A stretch of DNA of 64,000 bases. Origin: JAGOPY01 sp964619555. GTDB lineage: Bacteria; Bacteroidota; Bacteroidia; Bacteroidales; JAGOPY01. Made by a program: the position numbers and the translations under genes. The notes beneath the pieces were generated by a model, which saw only the letters and a program-made list of their open reading frames with translations, was not told the DNA's origin and ran no database searches. Numbering within the stretch: position 1 is the stretch's first letter; every line of letters starts with the position of its first letter. The stretch is taken from contig CAZUDV010000018.1 of NCBI GenBank assembly GCA_964619555.1, positions 1-64,000 on the forward strand, in the 5' to 3' direction. Positions 52,923-61,080 of the stretch are shown piece by piece.

Positions 52923-53833
52923 TGGGTACTGATTTGTCGGTACTGAGAGATGGCTGCCTGTTGACCTTGAATTACTTTGGGATCTTCAGGCATCCGCTGA
53001 CACCGGAGGAAATCCACAGGTTCAACCGGGTTAGTGCTTCTCCCGTGGAAGTACAGCAAGCATTGGATGAATTGGAGGTAGAAGGGAAAGTATTTCGCTC
53101 CGGGCGGTTCTATATGGCAGAAGAACAGAAAGAATGGATCACCGAGCGGTTGAATAGTAACGGAAGGGCTGCCAGGCTCCTTGATAAAGTTGGCCGGTAT
53201 GCCTCTTTGATCGCCGCGTGTCCGTTTGTCAGGGGAATTGCTATCAGCGGGTCGCTTTCAAAACACGTGGCCGGAGAAAAGGCAGACATCGATTATTTCA
53301 TCATCACTGCCGCCGACAGGCTCTGGATCACGCGTTCGCTGCTGCATATCTTTAAAAAACTCACCTTCCTGACAGGGCACCAGCACTTCTTTTGCATGAA
53401 TTATTTCATCGATACGCGTTCCCTTGAGATCTCCCATCAAAACCTTTACACGGCGATTGAAACTGTCACTCTGCTGCCTGTATATAATCACGAGATGCTG
53501 GAAAATTTCTTTGCTTCAAATGAATGGGTCAGGGAATACTTACCTAACTGCGAAGCCCGGGCGACGGGGAAATACTTGATACGTAGCCGAAAATATTTTC
53601 CGAAGACGATGGCAGAAAAAATAATCGGATTTTTATTCCCCGAGCGGCTCAACAAGGCCCTGATGGAACTAACCGACCGGAAATGGAGGCGTAAATGGGA
53701 ACGGCGGGGGTACCCGGAAACAGATTATGACAGGGCATTCCTTACCGATCTGCATATTTCCAAGAACCATCCGGTTGATTATGAAAAAAAGGTCATGTCG
53801 AGAATAGTAGAATTTCAACACATCATTGTCTGA
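52922..53833 (+). CDS. winged-helix / nucleotidyltransferase-fold protein
   Basis: A 303-residue protein of unknown function. Residues 10-70 look like a winged helix (TLNYFGIFRHPLTPEEIHRFN, ALDELEVEGKVFRSGRFY). Residues 100-170 carry a polymerase-beta nucleotidyltransferase core: Gly110-Ser111, then Asp122 and Asp124 in ADIDYFII, with Asp164 in YFIDTR as a candidate third acidic residue. No signal peptide or membrane helix is seen. The position between priming transferase and epimerase, with overlapping ends, ties it to polysaccharide synthesis. Confidence 0.75.
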   Translation: MGTDLSVLRDGCLLTLNYFGIFRHPLTPEEIHRFNRVSASPVEVQQALDELEVEGKVFRSGRFYMAEEQKEWITERLNSNGRAARLLDKVGRYASLIAACPFVRGIAISGSLSKHVAGEKADIDYFIITAADRLWITRSLLHIFKKLTFLTGHQHFFCMNYFIDTRSLEISHQNLYTAIETVTLLPVYNHEMLENFFASNEWVREYLPNCEARATGKYLIRSRKYFPKTMAEKIIGFLFPERLNKALMELTDRKWRRKWERRGYPETDYDRAFLTDLHISKNHPVDYEKKVMSRIVEFQHIIV

Positions 53834-53837
53834 CCGG

Positions 53838-54746
53838 ATGAATCGGGCCCTTGTCATAGGAGGATCAGGGTTTTTGGGCAGCCATGTCATGAGGGAAATG
53901 GTGTCGATGGACTGCGAGGTATATGCCATGGAGCACCATACCCCGCTTCAGGCAGAAGAAAATGTCCGGTTGATCAAAGGGGGAATCGGGGACATTTCGG
54001 CTCAGTTCATCCGGGATTTGAATCCGGACATTATTTTTCACTGTGCACGGCCGAAATTCCCTTTCCTGAGGAAGACGGGGCGAAAACTGGCATCCCTGCA
54101 GGCCGCCCGTCTCAACCGGAGACTGGTTCGCGCCCTTTGCACTTCGGGCCGGCCGGTAAAGCTGGCATTCGCTTCCGGGAGCCTGTGGTACGGCCATTCG
54201 GAATTCCCGGCAGATGAGCGGTCACCGGGCCGGCCGGCCAGCTTTGCAAGGCAATATCACCGTGGGGAAAGACCCATCCTGGAAGCTTCGGAAAGAGGCA
54301 GCGTGAATGTTACGGTCTTCCGGTTTCCATGGCTGCTTGGCCCGGGGTCATGGTTCGAATGGTTTTATATCCGGACGATGGAGCGGTTTGGCGCCGTACC
54401 GCTCTTCGGCAGCGGTAATAACCTTATGGAAGTGATCGACGCCAGGGATGCAGCCCGCCTTGCCGCCCGGATCGCATTGGATCTCAATAGCCCGGGGACC
54501 TTGAACATCAGGTCGTCCCGTCCTGTAACACAGATGGAACTGGCATCCGTTGTATCTCAAATTTCAGGACTGCCGGTGAAGGATTACCGGGAAATTTTCA
54601 CCAGGCTGCCGGAATCGGAAGTGGTGGAAGCCTTTACTTCCAGCATTGTCCTGGATACCATCCACCCCCGTTTTTTCGAAGGATTTCCTTACACCAGCCT
54701 CGAAGATTCGGTCAGAAAGATCCTGGAAGATTATCAGGTCGCCTGA
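53838..54746 (+). CDS. NAD-dependent epimerase/dehydratase (SDR) family protein
   Basis: A 302-residue extended-SDR protein with Rossmann motif GGSGFLGSHVM near the start (ATG 53838) and domain core regions (FASGSLWYGHS; GPGSWFEWFYIRTMERFG; VIDARDAARLAARIAL). The usual YxxxK catalytic pair is not obvious; the best candidate Tyr (ARQYHRGERP) has no Lys four residues on. It may be a binding or regulatory homologue, or use other residues. Last gene of the operon; its 3' end overlaps the convergent methyltransferase by 13 bp. Confidence 0.82.
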   Translation: MNRALVIGGSGFLGSHVMREMVSMDCEVYAMEHHTPLQAEENVRLIKGGIGDISAQFIRDLNPDIIFHCARPKFPFLRKTGRKLASLQAARLNRRLVRALCTSGRPVKLAFASGSLWYGHSEFPADERSPGRPASFARQYHRGERPILEASERGSVNVTVFRFPWLLGPGSWFEWFYIRTMERFGAVPLFGSGNNLMEVIDARDAARLAARIALDLNSPGTLNIRSSRPVTQMELASVVSQISGLPVKDYREIFTRLPESEVVEAFTSSIVLDTIHPRFFEGFPYTSLEDSVRKILEDYQVA

Positions 54747-55552
54747 GGTTTCCTGAAAACGAAGAGAAGGTATTCGCCTTTAGACCAGAGAAAAGTATTT
54801 TGCAGGGATTCGTCCTTTCTCCACAACCGGTCCGTTTCGGGCAGGTTCTTTAGCCATTTTTTATAATTATACCAGGCGGGATAGAAAATACTGTAGCCTT
54901 TTTTTTCAACCAGGTTCAGTTCCCGGAAAGCCTTTTTGATCTGCCCGGGGCTGTAACACCGGGAAGGCAGGTGCCGGTCGATGGAGTATCCCCCCCAGTC
55001 TTTTTTCAGCCTGGCAAAAGCAATACTGAATCTCAGTTTCAGGATCTGCACGACCATTTCGCGCCAGTACCACTTGTTGACAAAGGTGAGGACAGCGTGG
55101 CCTCCGGGCCTTAATAGCCGGCTGATGTATCCGGCCGCTACAGGCAGGTTGGCCGCCGTATTCAGGGCGCCAAAGTATACGAATACCAGGTCGAATGATT
55201 CCGGGCCAAACTGCTGAAGCAACTGCCTTTCGTCAGCCTTGAAAGCTTCGGCATTGGTGAGACCCAGGGAAATGATCCGTTTCTTCGCCAGGCGGACCAT
55301 ATTTTCAGAGATATCTGTTCCGATGATCTTCCTGTCGGGGTACCTGCCGGCGAACCAGGCCACGTCAAAGCCCGGTCCGCAGCCGATCTCAAGGGCAGTC
55401 TTAAAATCGTACCGCGCTGTGACCATGCGAAAATCCTCGCGTATCCTGGTCAGCAAGGGATTCACCTCCGCCCGCGCCTCGAAATTCATGTCAGCGTCTT
55501 TGTCGTAATAATCCGAAACGGATTGATAAAATGAATCAGATGGATTGTTCAT
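54734..55552 (-). CDS. class I SAM-dependent methyltransferase
   Basis: A 272-residue methyltransferase with motif I ALEIGCGPGFDVAWFAG, motif II GTDISENMVRLAKKR and post-I LVFVYFGALNTAANLP. The substrate is unknown; as it faces the polysaccharide operon it may methylate a glycan or lipid. A perfect TAnnTTTG box lies only 5 nt upstream of the ATG, hinting at a leaderless transcript or a downstream start (Met22). Confidence 0.88.
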   Translation of the reverse strand: MNNPSDSFYQSVSDYYDKDADMNFEARAEVNPLLTRIREDFRMVTARYDFKTALEIGCGPGFDVAWFAGRYPDRKIIGTDISENMVRLAKKRIISLGLTNAEAFKADERQLLQQFGPESFDLVFVYFGALNTAANLPVAAGYISRLLRPGGHAVLTFVNKWYWREMVVQILKLRFSIAFARLKKDWGGYSIDRHLPSRCYSPGQIKKAFRELNLVEKKGYSIFYPAWYNYKKWLKNLPETDRLWRKDESLQNTFLWSKGEYLLFVFRKPQAT

Positions 55553-55556
55553 ATTA

Positions 55557-55564
55557 CAAAAATA
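55557..55564 (-). promoter_or_regulatory. promoter -7 box for the methyltransferase
   Basis: On the minus strand TATTTTTG (perfect TAnnTTTG) ends 4 nt before the ATG at 55552. Transcription would start at or just inside the start codon. Confidence 0.5.
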
Positions 55565-55634
55565 ACGATCGCATCGGTTTGAAAAGATGATCTGTTCAAT
55601 TCCCGGGAAAGAAATTCTAAAAAAAGAGACCGGT

Positions 55635-55642
55635 TATATTTG
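55635..55642 (+). promoter_or_regulatory. promoter -7 box for the S9 peptidase
   Basis: TATATTTG, a perfect TAnnTTTG match, lies 127 nt before ATG 55769. A second, seven-of-eight box (TATATTTA) is at 55740-55747, 22 nt before the ATG. Confidence 0.45.
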
Positions 55643-55768
55643 TAAACGTCGCATTGGCAATGCGATTGATTTCAATTACCATTATCCCTATACCCGTTGT
55701 TTTCATTATTCATAACCGGTCGGGTGGAAAGTAAATTCATTATATTTACCATTAATAAACTGCATCCA

Positions 55769-57994
55769 ATGAACGCAAGAACTTTCAGTAACACAAGAAT
55801 TACAAGATCCCTCGCACTGGCCCTCCTTTTATTGCTGGCAGTCATTCAGCTCGGTCTAACCGCTCAAACCCGCGGGATCAGGTGGGCAAAGGAAGGTGAT
55901 TCCTATTACCGGGTGGAAAAAGGGGAGATCTTCCGGTATTCGCTTCCCGCCAATGAGGCAGAAATCATCATCTCCAAAGCTCAACTGACTCCCGGGGGCA
56001 GCAATGAAGCGCTTAAGATCAGTTATTACGCCTTTTCCCACGACCAGCAGAAAGTGCTCCTATTCACCAATACCAGTCGGGTCTGGAGACTCAATACAAG
56101 GGGAGATTACTGGGTGGTTGACCGGCATGACAGTACGCTAAAGCAGCTTGGTAAAACCCTGCCTCCTTCCTCTCTAATGTTTGCCAAGTTTTCACCCGAC
56201 GGCCGGTCTGTGGCTTATGTAAGCGGTAACAATATTTATGTGGAGGATCTGGGTACCTCTGAAATAAAAGCATTGACGACGAATGGCACGGTTACCCTGA
56301 TCAACGGCACCTTCGACTGGGCCTATGAAGAGGAATTCTTCTGCCGCGACGGTTTCAGATGGAGCCCCGACAGCCGATCCATCGCCTACTGGCAGATCGA
56401 TGCAGCCAAAATTAAAAAGTTCTATCTCATCAATAATACCGACTCGATCTATTCAACGGTCACTCCCATCGAATATCCCAAGGTGGGACAGGATCCTTCC
56501 GCCTGTCGTATTGGTGTCGTGGATCTGGGTACCGGCCTGACGACCTGGATGCGCCTCCCCGGCGATTCAGTTCAGCATTATATCGTTCGCATGGAATTTA
56601 TCCCTTCGTCCGGCAAACTGGCTGTGGAACAGTTGAACAGGAAGCAGAACCACAGCAGGTTGTTCATAGCAGATCCGGCCACCGGGGAAGCCCACCTCTT
56701 CCATGAAGAAACCGACGAAGCCTGGATCGAGGTCTTCCAGTCGGGCAATCCTTATACCATTGATTTCACCAACGATTTCACCTGGGTGAACGACGGCAGG
56801 AGCATTCTCAGGGCCTCCGAGAAAGACGGCTGGAGGCATCTATATGAAGTTTACCTCGATGGCCAGCCCGAAAGATTGATCACCAAAGGAAAGTACGATG
56901 TCATCGACGTGAAGTACGTCGATTCGGCTGACGGTAAGGTCTATTTTATGGCTTCGCCCGAAAATGCCACTCAGAAATACCTTTTCAGCATTAAACTCGA
57001 CGGTTCGGGGAAACCGGAACTGCTCAGCCCGAAAGTGCTGCAAGGGACACACGATTATTCCTTTTCAGGAAGCGGACGATATGCCCTGCATGCTTTTTCC
57101 AATCATTATACCAAGCCTGCAAGGGAATTCATAACCATCCCGGAACATAAACCATTGTTCCCGAATGAGGACATCATTGCACACCTCGATTCGCTTCAGG
57201 TAAGCACTTCCACGGAATTTTTCACGATCAAAACAAGGGACAATGTGGAGATGGACGGCTGGATGGTCAAACCGAAGGATTTTGACCCGGCCAGAAAATA
57301 CCCGGTGGTGTTTTATGTGTATACGGAGCCGGCCAGCACAACCGTGTCGGATGTCTTTGGCGTTAGCGGCAACGGATTATACGGCGGAAACATGGCCGAG
57401 GACGGATATATTTATATCTCCGTGGATAACCGGGGGACTCCTTCTCCCAAAGGCAGGGAATGGCGGAAATGCATTTACCGTCAGGTTGGCAGGCTGAATA
57501 TTGCCGACCAGGCCGCAGCGGCTGAAGAGATATTGAAGTGGGACTTCGTGGATCCGGAAAGAGTGGCGGTCTGGGGATGGAGCGGAGGAGGGTCGGCCAC
57601 GTTGAATCTCATGTTCCAGTACCCGGAGATTTACAAGACAGGTATTGCCATAGCAGCGGTAGCCAACCAACTCACCTACGACAACATCTACCAGGAACGT
57701 TACATGGGATTGCCCCAGGAGAACGAGGAGGATTTTATTAAAGGCTCTCCTGTCACTTACGCGGAGAAGTTGAAAGGCAACTTGCTCATAATCCATGGCA
57801 CCGGCGATGACAACGTCCATTACCAGAATGCCGAGCTGCTGCTCAACGAACTCATCAGGCACAACAAGCAGTTCCGTTTCATGCCTTATCCCAACCGCAC
57901 GCACGGCATCTACGAAGGCGAGGGTACGCTGAACCACCTGGCCACGCTGTATACGGAATTCCTGAAAGAACATTGCCCGCCGGGAGGGAGATAG
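55769..57994 (+). CDS. S9 family dipeptidyl peptidase (DPP IV-like)
   Basis: A 741-residue exported peptidase from ATG 55769 (signal peptide ALALLLLLAVIQLGLTAQ). An N-terminal beta-propeller (about residues 35-480), including the DWAYEEEFF motif whose Glu pair binds the substrate N-terminus in DPP IV, precedes the alpha/beta-hydrolase. The nucleophile Ser605 is in GWSGGGSA, Asp680/681 in GTGDDNVHYQ, and His712 in RTHGIYEG. The canonical GWSYGG is GWSGGG here, and DHGI is THGI. Likely cleaves dipeptides in the periplasm. Confidence 0.9.
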   Translation: MNARTFSNTRITRSLALALLLLLAVIQLGLTAQTRGIRWAKEGDSYYRVEKGEIFRYSLPANEAEIIISKAQLTPGGSNEALKISYYAFSHDQQKVLLFTNTSRVWRLNTRGDYWVVDRHDSTLKQLGKTLPPSSLMFAKFSPDGRSVAYVSGNNIYVEDLGTSEIKALTTNGTVTLINGTFDWAYEEEFFCRDGFRWSPDSRSIAYWQIDAAKIKKFYLINNTDSIYSTVTPIEYPKVGQDPSACRIGVVDLGTGLTTWMRLPGDSVQHYIVRMEFIPSSGKLAVEQLNRKQNHSRLFIADPATGEAHLFHEETDEAWIEVFQSGNPYTIDFTNDFTWVNDGRSILRASEKDGWRHLYEVYLDGQPERLITKGKYDVIDVKYVDSADGKVYFMASPENATQKYLFSIKLDGSGKPELLSPKVLQGTHDYSFSGSGRYALHAFSNHYTKPAREFITIPEHKPLFPNEDIIAHLDSLQVSTSTEFFTIKTRDNVEMDGWMVKPKDFDPARKYPVVFYVYTEPASTTVSDVFGVSGNGLYGGNMAEDGYIYISVDNRGTPSPKGREWRKCIYRQVGRLNIADQAAAAEEILKWDFVDPERVAVWGWSGGGSATLNLMFQYPEIYKTGIAIAAVANQLTYDNIYQERYMGLPQENEEDFIKGSPVTYAEKLKGNLLIIHGTGDDNVHYQNAELLLNELIRHNKQFRFMPYPNRTHGIYEGEGTLNHLATLYTEFLKEHCPPGGR

Positions 57995-58056
57995 AGAATG
58001 TGTTGATTATCAGCAAAAAGTAGAATAGTGAAGGTATAATTTTAATTATGGCCTGA

Positions 58057-59322
58057 ATGAAATTGTCAATACTTCGATTAGTCTTTGTTTTCATTCTGAT
58101 CAGCCCTGCCGCATTTTCCCAAAAAGAGCTGGGGGCTATGGCAAGGAGGAACAATCTTTGGGGACTCATTGATCAAAATGGGAATGAAATTATTCCACAT
58201 CAATATGATATATTTTCTTTCCCGGGAGCAGAGTGGTTGCCTTACAACAATGAATCCAAGTCATTGATCTTTTATCCACGTGATCGAATGGTGAAAACCA
58301 GGAAAGGAAATAAATACGGTTTTTATGACTTAACCAATAATTTTGAGATCCCTCACCAATTTCAGGAAGCAATGGATTTTAAAGATGACTTTTCGATTGT
58401 TTATCTTGGATTTGATTATGGAATTATAAATCGAAAAGGAGAGTTATTGTTTGAGCCTACTTCCAGGGAATTGATTGACTTCAGCTACGGCAGAATATTG
58501 TTTAAAAAGGGGAATAAGCATGGGTACATGGATTTTAACGGTAATATCTGCATTGAGCCTGTATTCAATAAAGCTGAAATATTCACCGAAGGAGTTGCCT
58601 GTGTCAGACAGGGTAACCGATACGGCTATATTGATCTGAATGGGGATTGGTTCATAGAACCTGCATACAGCCATGCAAGCTCATTCCTTCAAGGATTTGC
58701 GATTGTCCAGAACGATAATTTAAATTGGGGGGTCATCAATCTTGAAGGAGAATATGTCATTCCTCCGGATTACGAAAAAATAACGGTCCAGAATGAAGGG
58801 TATTTTCGGGTTAAAACGAATGGGCATTGGGGGTTCGTTGATACGACGGGTTACGCAAAAATAAATTGCATCTTCAATGAAGTCAGAGATTTTGCCAATG
58901 GAATTGCCATAGTAAGCCTGGATGGGTTAAAGTGGAGTGCTATAAATGATAGAGGGCAATTCTTATTGGATGATAAGTTCGAAAAGCTCAATGATTGTCA
59001 TGACGGCATTATCTTAATTACGGAAAATCAACTGAAGTATTACATTAAAATCGATGGTACAAGGCTTAATCAAAAACCATTTGTTAAAGCTTACGATTTC
59101 TCGGAAGGTCTTGCAAGAGTGGCAATAAAAGATAAAATAGGATTTATTGATACTTCAGGAGAAATGGTGATTCAACCGGTTTTTGATAATGCCTATGATT
59201 TTAAAGAAGGTTTGTGCAGGGCAAGAAAAGATGAAAGGTGGGGATATATTGATAAAAAAGGTGATTTTTTAATCAAACCGGTTTTTGATAATGTTTCAGA
59301 TTTTTTTCTGCTAAATGAATGA
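58057..59322 (+). CDS. WG-repeat secreted protein
   Basis: A 421-residue exported protein (signal peptide LVFVFILISPAAFSQ) composed of about 11 WG repeats of 35-45 residues: RNNLWGLIDQNGNEIIPHQYD, NKYGFYDLTNN, FDYGIINRKGELLFEP, NKHGYMDFNGNICIEPVF, NRYGYIDLNGDWFIEPAY, LNWGVINLEGEYVIPP and more to the end. WG repeats form beta structures and their function is unknown. The gene looks clearly more AT-rich than its neighbours. A TAATTTTA -7-like box lies at 58037-58044. Confidence 0.88.
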   Translation: MKLSILRLVFVFILISPAAFSQKELGAMARRNNLWGLIDQNGNEIIPHQYDIFSFPGAEWLPYNNESKSLIFYPRDRMVKTRKGNKYGFYDLTNNFEIPHQFQEAMDFKDDFSIVYLGFDYGIINRKGELLFEPTSRELIDFSYGRILFKKGNKHGYMDFNGNICIEPVFNKAEIFTEGVACVRQGNRYGYIDLNGDWFIEPAYSHASSFLQGFAIVQNDNLNWGVINLEGEYVIPPDYEKITVQNEGYFRVKTNGHWGFVDTTGYAKINCIFNEVRDFANGIAIVSLDGLKWSAINDRGQFLLDDKFEKLNDCHDGIILITENQLKYYIKIDGTRLNQKPFVKAYDFSEGLARVAIKDKIGFIDTSGEMVIQPVFDNAYDFKEGLCRARKDERWGYIDKKGDFLIKPVFDNVSDFFLLNE

Positions 59323-59968
59323 AAATAAACATTTCTGAAATTTATCACAGTAGATTCTGCCGGACACAACTGATGAATTCACCCTTTCCCTCCATACCCA
59401 CTTGATCTTCCGGTAATGATAAGTTTTGCTTGTTTCCATTAAGGTCTGTTATAACCGGCAAACACGGTCATTATGTACGGGGTTTGAAGTATATACCGGT
59501 GGTCAGACCGTGTATTGGCAAAGACACCGTCCGCCCAGAAAGAAAAAATCGCGCAGATTGTTAGGATTATAAGTGTTTCCAATGGTTTGGTTTTTAGAAG
59601 AAATTTATTTTATCGATGTATAATCATATGCTGATTTGGCTTTTATGGATTACAGGTCATTCTATAAAGTTCTGAGTAGAATTGCCCGACAAAAAAGTGT
59701 GACAATCAACAAAACAACATTACTCTTGAGAATACAAACAAATAAATAAGCAGGAAATCAATATATTAGATGTTCTTAGACTATCCTCAATCTGCAGCGC
59801 AAGTTCCGACACAATCCTTGTCAGAAGCTGATTTACCCAGTTGCGTTTGTGGAAAGGGCTATTTTCAATAGAAAACAGGGTGACTTTTTGAAAACATTTC
59901 CTGACTGTTTGTAAAACTAAGTTATAACTTTACGGGCTTATTTTCCAAACCATAAAAAATAATTAATC
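59323..59968. other. 646-bp intergenic region
   Basis: No gene, tRNA or repeat array is visible. It contains a perfect 8-bp inverted repeat ACACGGTC / GACCGTGT at 59462-59469 and 59506-59513, with a 36-nt loop. The remainder is AT-rich with no ORF above noise. It may hold a decayed gene or an unrecognised small RNA. Confidence 0.5.
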
Positions 59969-60820
59969 GTGAAAAAAATTACCTTGTTTTTAGCGTTGAT
60001 GATGGCTTCAATGTTGGTTTTCCCCCAGCAGGATGTAGCCGACATCTGGGTAGAGGGCGATGAAAACATTGTCACGCCGTCTGCCCGCCAGGTGGGTACA
60101 CGCCTTCCGGTAGTTATCCCAACAAATACAGTGCTTTACGATAACGGTCCGCTGGTGACCCATCCGGGCGGCGGATTTGGAGGAGCGGACGCTTCCGTGC
60201 TTCAGACCAACATTGGTTTGGCTGCCTACGGTTTTGGCAACCCAATTTCTTCCAATTATTGGGTCGCTGACGATTTCACCGTGCCCGCAGGAGGGTGGGA
60301 TATCAAAGGATTTGGCTTTTTCGGCTATCAATCCTTATCAACCACTGCCTCTACCATGACAACCGTTCATATCATGATCTATGACGGCCCTCCTGACGAT
60401 ATAAACTCGACCCTGATCTTCGGTGGCGACAACTTTCTGACCAGTAGCAATTTTACAAACATCTACAGGGTTACTGATTACTTAATGTCTAATACATTTC
60501 GCCCGATCATGCTCAATGCCTGCATGTTCGACCTTCATCTCGATGCCGGCTCATACTGGGTTTGCTGGCAGACGGGCGGCACCCTTTCCAACGGTCCATA
60601 TGTCCCACCGGTCACTTACCTGGGGCAAACAACAACTGGAAATGCGATGCAGTTTACCTCATCCTGGGAAGACATTTTGGATTTAGGCACCTTTACACCA
60701 CAGGGTCTCCCGTTCCTGATCTACGGACCTGCACCGGCAGTACCTGTTTCCGAATGGGCGCTGATGCTGGGAGGCATCCTCATAGCCCTCGCAGTCTTCT
60801 TCCGGTACAAAAGATCGTAA
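59969..60820 (+). CDS. secreted protein with IPTL/PEP-CTERM-like C-terminus
   Basis: A 283-residue protein from GTG 59969: signal peptide (LFLALMMASMLVFPQ), a beta-rich domain (about 30-250: LYDNGPLVTHPGGGFGGADAS, YWVADDFTVPAGGWDIKGFGFF) and a C-terminal tripartite tail: short VPVSEWAL motif, hydrophobic helix (MLGGILIALAVFF) and basic end (RYKRS). This is the layout of exosortase-type sorting signals such as IPTL-CTERM (IPTLSEWG). No exosortase gene is in the window. Confidence 0.8.
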   Translation: MKKITLFLALMMASMLVFPQQDVADIWVEGDENIVTPSARQVGTRLPVVIPTNTVLYDNGPLVTHPGGGFGGADASVLQTNIGLAAYGFGNPISSNYWVADDFTVPAGGWDIKGFGFFGYQSLSTTASTMTTVHIMIYDGPPDDINSTLIFGGDNFLTSSNFTNIYRVTDYLMSNTFRPIMLNACMFDLHLDAGSYWVCWQTGGTLSNGPYVPPVTYLGQTTTGNAMQFTSSWEDILDLGTFTPQGLPFLIYGPAPAVPVSEWALMLGGILIALAVFFRYKRS

Positions 60821-60843
60821 AATCCACTTCCGTACCAATCAAG

Positions 60844-60890
60844 CCGGAGAAACTGACCCGCCGCCATGGCCGGCACTCTCCGGTTTTTTT
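60844..60890 (+). terminator. rho-independent terminator after the CTERM gene
   Basis: A perfect stem CCGGAGA (60844-60850) / TCTCCGG (60877-60883), with an inner GCCG..CGGC pairing, is followed by a run of seven T (60884-60890). It lies 24 nt after the stop codon on the plus strand. Confidence 0.9.
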
Positions 60891-61080
60891 ATACAAATTT
60901 GCCACAGCCCATCGCCTGTTGTACATCATACAACATTAACTCGTCATATCGCTACTTCGCCACTTCGCTAATTCGTTTCGTTTCAACCCCTTCCTAAAAC
61001 CTCAGACAAAGCCCCATCCCGTCGCGGTTTGCGCAAATCTCCAGGCAGGATATGTTCTTAAAACAATATCAAATTATCAA
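60891..61080. other. 190-bp intergenic region after the terminator
   Basis: Between the terminator and the FISUMP gene stop; no feature seen. It includes short repeats such as CGCTACTTCGCCACTTCGCTAA at 60950-60971, with a 9-10 nt period. Confidence 0.4.

Noticed and set aside
59323..59968. Possible tRNA, riboswitch or small ncRNA in the 646-bp gap
   Set aside because: No T-arm motif, conserved stem or ORF could be built; only an 8-bp inverted repeat was found.
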